Assembly: GCA_037389465.1 (NCBI GenBank)
Contig: JAZARR010000077.1
Coordinates: 930,001-994,000 of the forward strand
Direction of reading: 5' to 3'
DNA: 64,000 nt
Origin: Baylisascaris procyonis
Taxonomy: Eukaryota > Nematoda > Chromadorea > Rhabditida > Ascarididae
The notes under the pieces are model-generated. The model saw only the letters and a program-made list of their open reading frames with translations. It ran no database searches and was not told where the DNA came from. Of this stretch, positions 60,001-64,000 are shown one piece after another. The position numbers and the translations under genes were made by a program. Position 1 is the first letter of the stretch. Each line of letters begins with the position of its first letter.

Positions 60001-61044
60001 ACGTCTACACGGATGTCCTCCGTTTGCAAATCCCCTCATTCCCAACACCTTGGCGTCGGTAAGTGTCTTCAGCCACTACGTCAGTGACCAGTACTACAGC
60101 AACTCGTGTATGCATCAACATACTTGCAGAACTCTTCCCCCTCTCCCTTATACGGCAGTGTCGCAACCCTTGATCCCTGTCTACACTTCCTATTTCACCT
60201 CCTCAAAAATGCGTTATGGTACGCATGCACAACAGATGCACTATTAGGTCGGAAGCTCGACCACAAGAGTACCTACAACTGCAACCTCATTAGCATCACT
60301 CATCGACCGCTGTCGGGTGTAAAATGCTCTCACAAATCTTGAACAGCTAAATTCGTGTCCATTGCCAAGCCCGTCAAAACGTATGGAATAATGTGGCTCA
60401 TAAAGTTAACCAGAGAAGGTTAACAGCGTGCAGGCAGATAAAACGAGTATCTAGCAAACGTCATGAAGCTATCAGGCAGAAGTGAGAGGGTATACAAAGA
60501 GTTGATATGTGCTCACGTATTCATTCCAGCTTTTAGACTGGTCTAAAGGCCAGTGGACCCACGGGCACCCGTTGAAGTGCAAGAGGTGATCACGGCAGCA
60601 AAGAGTTCGACTGCGGGATAGCGTCGACGATCCAAGCTACAGTATTGTCTCTTTCTGTCTCCCACCTTAACGTATACCAAATATGATCAACTGTTCGCCC
60701 CTTAAAACTGTTTGGTCCTGCAATTTACTCGACCGCAGCCCGATAAAGGTTGCAGACCCTCAAGGAAATCTGAACGACTAGACGAGCCAAGGGGAGCCGA
60801 CCCTTACAGATTAGCCGAACATAGAAAATCGCACTAGATCTAAAATAAAGGGAAAGAAAGTACCATGCCAACGTTTGAATGTCATTTCCCCTGTACATAT
60901 CAATTTCGATAACATTAACGATGAAAACAAACCTAAAAGTGTTCGCCTGAAGCGCGCGCTGAATCCCTCCGACAAATAAAACGGGCAGATCTCGAACTTC
61001 TTGACCTCCGTCACATTGTTACTGTCACCCACGTTCGTCGCCAT
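44784..61044 (-). CDS. OGFOD1: OGFOD1/Tpa1-type prolyl 3-hydroxylase, complete 13-exon gene
   Basis: The predicted protein is a 2-oxoglutarate- and Fe(II)-dependent oxygenase. The family hydroxylates a proline of ribosomal protein uS12/RPS23 and affects translation accuracy and stress responses. Exons (minus strand): 61044-60933, 58406-58208, 56775-56558, 55035-54935, 54262-54137, 53948-53835, 52795-52722, 50972-50788, 49514-49449, 48508-48443, 47631-47540, 46333-46256, 45053-44784. All junctions have GT/AG ends and matching phases. They total 1701 nt, giving 566 residues; the human protein is about 540. Expected iron ligands His143, Asp145 and His206 and the 2-oxoglutarate-binding Arg218 are present, with the same 2, 61 and 12 residue steps as in human OGFOD1. 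An N-terminal catalytic barrel (about residues 45-235) is followed by a helical stretch, an acidic linker and a second, degenerate barrel. The last roughly 40 residues are an acidic, Gly-rich tail I do not know from vertebrates. Introns are about 190-2500 bp; apart from the listed repeats I saw nothing in them. Confidence 0.93.
46256..46333 (-). CDS. OGFOD1: OGFOD1 exon 11, second barrel
   Basis: Acceptor gcttccag|TTG, donor AGGGAG|gttagt, phase 0 at both ends. [20 protein letters not shown] matches human [20 protein letters not shown]. Confidence 0.93.
47540..47631 (-). CDS. OGFOD1: OGFOD1 exon 10, second barrel
   Basis: Acceptor caccgcag|TT, donor CTGGAG|gtgcat, 92 nt, phase 1 in and phase 0 out, exactly as required. 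SSFCRQIKRWQLMIVYTLV lines up with human PMCQGELRHWKTGHYTLI. The human HDHS that follows YTL is not present; the chain goes to a shorter VSPLE. Confidence 0.75.
48202..48540. repeat. Segmental duplication copy A (contains OGFOD1 exon 9b)
   Basis: Similar to 49117-49550 in both exon and intron parts: gaaaagtac.ctg, tttcacaacccaaacc, cacc ttcaaaaga, actgagataaggccaa, and the exon with its splice sites. Copy A lacks about 90 bases present in copy B. Confidence 0.85.
48443..48508 (-). CDS. OGFOD1: OGFOD1 exon 9b, acidic linker (duplicated exon)
   Basis: 66 nt, phase 1 at both ends, acceptor aggtttag|AT, donor TGCAAAG|gtgtgc. It encodes PKTMGVNSERYDGQPSSDDC. Start and end resemble exon 9a (AT..TCT/CCT AAG/AAA and GACGATT.CAAAG). 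Both can be joined in frame; they could also be alternatives. Confidence 0.68.
49117..49550. repeat. Segmental duplication copy B (contains OGFOD1 exon 9a)
   Basis: Partner of 48202-48540 in direct orientation about 0.9-1.0 kb away. It has an extra segment around 49240-49350, within which the minus strand is open and reaches a donor-like SFEG|gtgaat; copy A has KSFEG|gtgagt at the same place. Whether those were ever exons is unknown. Confidence 0.85.
49449..49514 (-). CDS. OGFOD1: OGFOD1 exon 9a, acidic linker (duplicated exon)
   Basis: 66 nt, phase 1 at both ends, acceptor aagttcag|AT, donor CCAAAG|gtatgc. It encodes SKRMKLDPDYIAEQEDIDDS. The human protein also has an acidic, poorly conserved linker here. 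Same length, phase and flanking intron sequence as exon 9b, so one of them is a duplicate. Confidence 0.72.
50788..50972 (-). CDS. OGFOD1: OGFOD1 exon 8
   Basis: Acceptor cttttag|ACAG, donor GGACCTA|gtaagt, phase 2 in and phase 1 out. It encodes LNGCIDSLLRLCSSRAMTVL and LSQWTGLPLHPL, matching human LFLLLSNFTGLKLHFL at the start of the second domain, then a Ser/Gly-rich run that opens the linker. A second AG four bases downstream gives the wrong phase. Confidence 0.88.
51145..51176 (+). repeat. Poly-C/pyrimidine tract
   Basis: A run of Cs with a few Ts in an OGFOD1 intron. Similar C runs occur at about 47105-47116 and 61770-61793. Confidence 0.9.
52722..52795 (-). CDS. OGFOD1: OGFOD1 exon 7
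   Basis: Acceptor gttatag|AAG, donor ACAGGAG|gtttct, phase 0 in and phase 2 out. KEKYDEILKALKGCQFDMVG with PLNRR matches human KPEKFTKVCEALEHG and GPPNKRF. Too short to be seen as a significant ORF alone; it is supported by homology and by phase with both neighbours. Confidence 0.85.
53835..53948 (-). CDS. OGFOD1: OGFOD1 exon 6
   Basis: Acceptor cttgcag|TTA, donor CTCCGG|gtaatt, phase 0 at both ends. EEWINPLYIMPTEQMKVRRV and then FEEGSEINLTQFL match the human segment DWINPTYL...EEFEESSEILLKEFL after the catalytic domain. Confidence 0.92.
54048..54106 (+). repeat. A-rich (AAATA)n simple repeat
   Basis: Repeated aaaataaaat units in the intron between OGFOD1 exons 5 and 6; it disrupts no exon. 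Confidence 0.85.
54137..54262 (-). CDS. OGFOD1: OGFOD1 exon 5, 2-oxoglutarate-binding Arg
   Basis: Acceptor gttgtag|GTA, donor ATCACG|gttggg, phase 0 at both ends. VLSPGANRLSINGWFY matches the human RLSISGWF strand, whose Arg binds the 2-oxoglutarate carboxylate (Arg218 here). The rest leads out of the catalytic barrel. Confidence 0.95.
54935..55035 (-). CDS. OGFOD1: OGFOD1 exon 4, second iron-binding His
   Basis: Acceptor ctattcag|AA, donor GCGGAG|gttagt, phase 1 in and phase 0 out. The peptide NMFNVFEVSPRSWHMVAE matches human LVFFEVSPVSFHQVSE. His206 is the third iron ligand. The longer open frame over the same bases is a shadow in another frame. Confidence 0.93.
56558..56775 (-). CDS. OGFOD1: OGFOD1 exon 3, iron-binding HxD
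   Basis: Acceptor tgctttcag|G, donor GTGATG|gtaagt. It encodes the barrel core YKFTDLLLPHDDQLEARKF followed by AFILYLVDDW and the GGQLRIY strand. HDD supplies the first two iron ligands (His143, Asp145). This is the best single-exon match to the family in the window. Confidence 0.97.
58208..58406 (-). CDS. OGFOD1: OGFOD1 exon 2
   Basis: Acceptor ttttcttcag|GC, donor TACAG|gttggc, phase 1 in and phase 2 out. It encodes TPFPHFSLPSFLKDKK then ELLKAEWSRKENDLYSLSQ. This matches the human start of the catalytic domain (PFLHCVIPNF and KYNDLYKFQQS). Confidence 0.93.
60535..60800 (+). mobile_element. GC-rich block with tRNA-SINE-like segment
   Basis: It contains ccagtggacccacgg and, 15 bases on, gtgcaagaggtgatcac. 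This parallels ccagtggttt...ggtgcgagaggtgat of the SINE-like copy at 62690-62766 in the other orientation. The rest is a GC-rich block without a long open frame. It lies in OGFOD1 intron 1. Confidence 0.3.
60933..61044 (-). CDS. OGFOD1: OGFOD1 exon 1 (start codon)
   Basis: Starts MATNVGDSNNVTEVKKF and ends in phase 1 at CTTTTAG|gtttgt. The ATG follows a 'ctttcag' acceptor by 14 bases, so the acceptor is better explained by trans-splicing than by an upstream coding exon. The segment FSARFRRT aligns with the human N-terminal helix before the barrel. A second ATG in exon 2 could be a shorter start, but in-frame continuity favours this one. Confidence 0.8.
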
Positions 61045-61058
61045 CTGCTTGCACAATG

Positions 61059-61070
61059 CTGAAAGAATAG
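61059..61070 (-). promoter_or_regulatory. Probable trans-splice acceptor of OGFOD1
   Basis: Minus strand 'ctattctttcag' ends at 61059, and the best start ATG lies 14 bases further on, within a good context (gcagATGG). A strong acceptor with no coding exon required upstream is the usual mark of spliced-leader addition in nematodes. Inferred, not proven: a cis-spliced 5' UTR exon would look the same. Confidence 0.5.
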
Positions 61071-62680
61071 TTAAAGCAGTACATACCTTCGCGCTACATC
61101 AACAAAAGCAACGGCTAACAACAACAACTGAAAAGTGACAAAAAAGCTCTCAACGAGGAATGAAAACACTAAGTATGAAGAACAAAGCTGTCTTAGCGCT
61201 TTGTCAAACAGACGCAATATCGTACACCTTGAAAAAAACCTCACGTGACGATCACAAGTGGCAGACAGGCTATGACTCACAGTTCCTTTTAGGATGCAAT
61301 TTGGGTGCTACAACAACAAACAAGCCGTGCTCAAAAACTTCAGGTACAGTTCCCCATCACAATGCAGCAGAGGTCTAGGCCTCGACAAAAACGGATGGTC
61401 AAACATTCCAATATTAACGTCAAGATTGAAATCCAGACAAAGAAAGAAAGGTAACCTCACACAAGCAACGAATTGCTGACTACATGGGCAAAAAAAAGAG
61501 CAAAAAAGAAAAAAACAACACCGTCGCTTCAACGCATTTCATCTTGAAAGTCTAACGAGAGAATAACAAATTCAAAACTAAATCGCCCCACGTCTCAGCT
61601 TTAAGTTCGTCGAATAACCGCGCAACGAACCACTGGCAACATTCGTTCGGATCGCTACCGTAATCAGTCAATTGCGAACAATTTTTTGGATGTCAGGATA
61701 CAGATTTATGACTTATGGCTGATTGCAGAATCCCCATATTTGATGCTTTCCAATGATTATAAACGCAACTCCTCCCCCCCCCCCCTCCCTCCGCCATCAA
61801 GAACAAAATGTTGCAACGCAGAAAATGGAAGCAATTTGAGGTTAATAGTATGCGAATTGATTTCTAAATAAGGTGGCCCCACGCTGCCATAACTTCTTAG
61901 ACATAGACCACAAAACTTAAAAGATAATATTCATCGAAGCTAACGGGACAAGAAATAACTACGCGTCCATCCCGATTACTGAAACCACGACCTCCCATAT
62001 CCACATCGATAACTGTTGCTCTAGACTAACTAGCACATCAGTTCTAACACAACACGAATGTTCTAACTGCACGCCAAAAAATTTATGACTAAACGAAGGA
62101 TGCGAAGATCGTAGGCTGGGCTGGTAACTGCAATCTTGTCTTCTGGCAATTAGATATAACACTAGATGTCCACCAACCATCATTAAACTTTATTTAAACA
62201 AAAACATATTCCAGTCGGTTGGTGACCATCGTAACTGTACACTAAATTGAAGTATCAGCAAAAGTGTAACTGCAAACAAAAACAATCTTTCAATAGGACG
62301 GAATAAATGAATGTAGAAGTAACGTCTGAAATAATATGCAATCAATTGCACCTATCTCTAAAACTACCTACTACTATCAATAACCCTGCTACCGATCCCA
62401 CACACAATATAACCGAAGAACGGAGCACGTGTAGACACAACCACTCGACGAACTGCAGCAAACGAAAACTGAAGGACCATCCAGCCACACAAACTGTCTC
62501 GTTTAGAGATCAAATGCTAAATGAGATTAAATGTAATTCGTTAAATGTGATTAAGTTAAGATCTACCGTTGCCTCCACCGGGTGACCTCGCTTATCGATT
62601 CTAATGCAACTGCTCATGAACGTCTTTAATGATCGACTTGCGTGCAAGAGACGGCACCGCAATCAGCCTTCTGAGGGATA
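61061..62680. other. Upstream flank of OGFOD1, no gene seen
   Basis: AT-rich sequence with a pyrimidine run (61770-61793). No homologous exon was recognised on either strand. Confidence 0.4.
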
Positions 62681-62689
62681 AAACATGTG

Positions 62690-62766
62690 TTCGGCGGGTG
62701 ATCAAAACCATCACCTCTCGCACCTAACGCTACAGCCAAACCACTGGACCACTGAGCTGCACGCGT
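62690..62766 (-). mobile_element. tRNA-derived SINE-like element
   Basis: The minus strand carries tggtccagtgg (62751-62741), close to the tRNA box A consensus, and 31 bases later ggttttgatc (62709-62700), close to box B (ggttcgatcc). The spacing is right for an RNA polymerase III promoter. The anticodon region does not fold into a normal tRNA, so a SINE head or tRNA pseudogene is more likely than a tRNA gene. Confidence 0.5.
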
Positions 62767-63280
62767 GATACCTCTCATCTAATAGATCACCTCAGCGATC
62801 TGTTTCAAACACTTCAACTCATTGACCATTATAATTGCGAACTAGAATAATAGAAGCGTCACCAAAGATGTAAGTGCACACAAAAAAACCTCTCGAAAGA
62901 TATGAAGGAAACAAAAACATGCAAACACAATATCTTGCATACGAAGATAAAACGATATCACAAGACAACCACAATATTTTAAACTATTACGGTGAACAAG
63001 AACAACGTTTCAATCAAAGGATGGAAGTGAATACTTCAAGCTCACATGCTACTTATAAATAGAACATTTCGCCATCCACAGCTACAACCACAAAACTGAA
63101 CGATTCTGCAGTCTAGAGCTAGCCTGAATTCGTAACGATCACTTCGAAGAATCGAATTCAAGCAATAACGGCCTCATAGTAAGTGATCACTATAATCTGA
63201 TCATTGCTTTCAGGAATCCCCTAAAGGATTTTAATGCAAACAAAACAACTTTTGAACCAAATGAGAGAAGGCACATCCTG

Positions 63281-63317
63281 TGACCAAAACCAAGACCTCT
63301 CGCACCTAACATATTGG
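63281..63317 (-). mobile_element. Second, truncated SINE-like copy
   Basis: The plus strand tgaccaaaaccaagacctct followed by cgcacctaac matches the copy at 62699-62728 (tgatcaaaaccatcacctct, cgcacctaac) with a few changes, then diverges before box A. Confidence 0.45.
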
Positions 63318-63720
63318 TCATAACAAAAACCCTTGGTGATTAGAAATGCCTTCGAAAAGAAGATTAGAAGCCGAAGATATAATGAATCTGTTTGGAATGG
63401 TCAGATCATCGAGACAATTACTTACACGTTGCTTAGGTGGTAGCTTTTCAACATAGTGTTCCAGTTGATCTGAAGTTAAGCACATTAAAAAGCGCATTCA
63501 TTTCCCACGTTCGTTGCTTAAAAGCACTGTTGGCCTTTTTTCCGATCGCTGCTTACGGCCTCGATGAGCTTTTCAACTAGACAAATCAGTACTCTTTCGG
63601 CTAACCTGTTGCTTTGCTTGTCGCAGCATGGCGCTTCAGCATATACGTGACTCGAATACTCCAATTCTGCTTCAAGCGCTCTCTCCTTTACACTGTTGAT
63701 CATGAATTATGGGCGAGCGC

Positions 63721-64000
63721 GTTGCGTTGAAGGTGCAGTGGGGTCCGCCTCAATGACAACGGCGTGGGTGCTCGTTGCGTTCAGCCACTCCTTTTAGTGG
63801 CGCGCGCGTTGCAGAGTACCCAATGCCCTGCCATTGAGGCGGACCTCACCGCCTCTTTCTTAGGGGCGAACGAGTGTTGCGTTGAAGGGGCGGTGGGGTC
63901 CGCCTCAATGACAACGGCGTTGGGTGCTCGTTGCCTTCAGTCACTCCTTATTAGTGGCGCGCGCGTTGCAGAGTACCCAATGCCCTGCCATTGAGGCGGA
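63721..64000. repeat. GC-rich 155-bp tandem repeat with internal inverted repeats
   Basis: Unit 1 spans 63721-63875 and unit 2 starts at 63876 and runs off the window. Each unit holds gtccgcctcaatg (63743-63755) and its exact reverse complement cattgaggcggac (63832-63844). The arms extend to about 20 bp with one mismatch if neighbouring units are compared. The block is far more GC-rich than the surrounding DNA. Open frames over it are not supported as genes. Confidence 0.9.

Noticed and set aside
1..64000. CRISPR arrays, bacterial operons, insertion sequences, rRNA genes
   Set aside because: None seen; the window is eukaryotic with spliced genes.

Overview
This is eukaryotic DNA, most likely from a nematode with a large, intron-rich genome; a strongylid-type (clade V) worm is my best guess. 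It is AT-rich, with small exons separated by introns of about 50 bp to 4 kb. Splice acceptors are of the nematode T-rich 'TTTTCAG' style. One start codon sits 14 bases after a strong acceptor, as expected for spliced-leader trans-splicing. There is no bacterial gene organisation. The window holds two recognisable protein-coding genes, both on the minus strand, with repeats and relics of mobile elements between and inside them.

Right half, 44784-61044 (minus): a complete homologue of OGFOD1/Tpa1, the 2-oxoglutarate- and Fe(II)-dependent prolyl 3-hydroxylase of ribosomal protein uS12 (RPS23). I assembled 13 coding exons by hand. Every junction is in phase, the total is 1701 nt (566 codons plus stop), and the residues expected for iron and 2-oxoglutarate binding are present with the same spacing as in the human enzyme. 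Two adjacent 66-nt linker exons (49449-49514 and 48443-48508) lie in a local segmental duplication, so the linker grew by exon duplication.

Left part, 590 to about 24647 (minus, running off the left edge): a secreted or matrix protein built of EGF and laminin-G (LamG) domains, of the agrin/perlecan/pikachurin type. The order is signal peptide, EGF, LamG1, then LamG2, EGF, and the start of LamG3. A second first exon with its own signal peptide (10415-10676) lies between LamG1 and LamG2 and splices in phase to the same LamG2 exon. This suggests either two promoters for one gene, giving long and short forms, or two head-to-tail genes. A dead Ty3/gypsy retrotransposon fragment sits in the intron between two LamG2 exons.

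About 20 kb between the genes (24.7-44.7 kb) shows no exon I can defend. It holds a 205-bp tandem duplication, a long (AT)n microsatellite and a degenerate trinucleotide tract. The right end (61-64 kb) has tRNA-derived SINE-like copies and, at the very edge, a GC-rich 155-bp tandem repeat with nested inverted repeats. The two genes have no evident functional link, and I see no new multigene system here. The points most worth checking are the exon duplication, the two-promoter LamG gene and the edge repeat.
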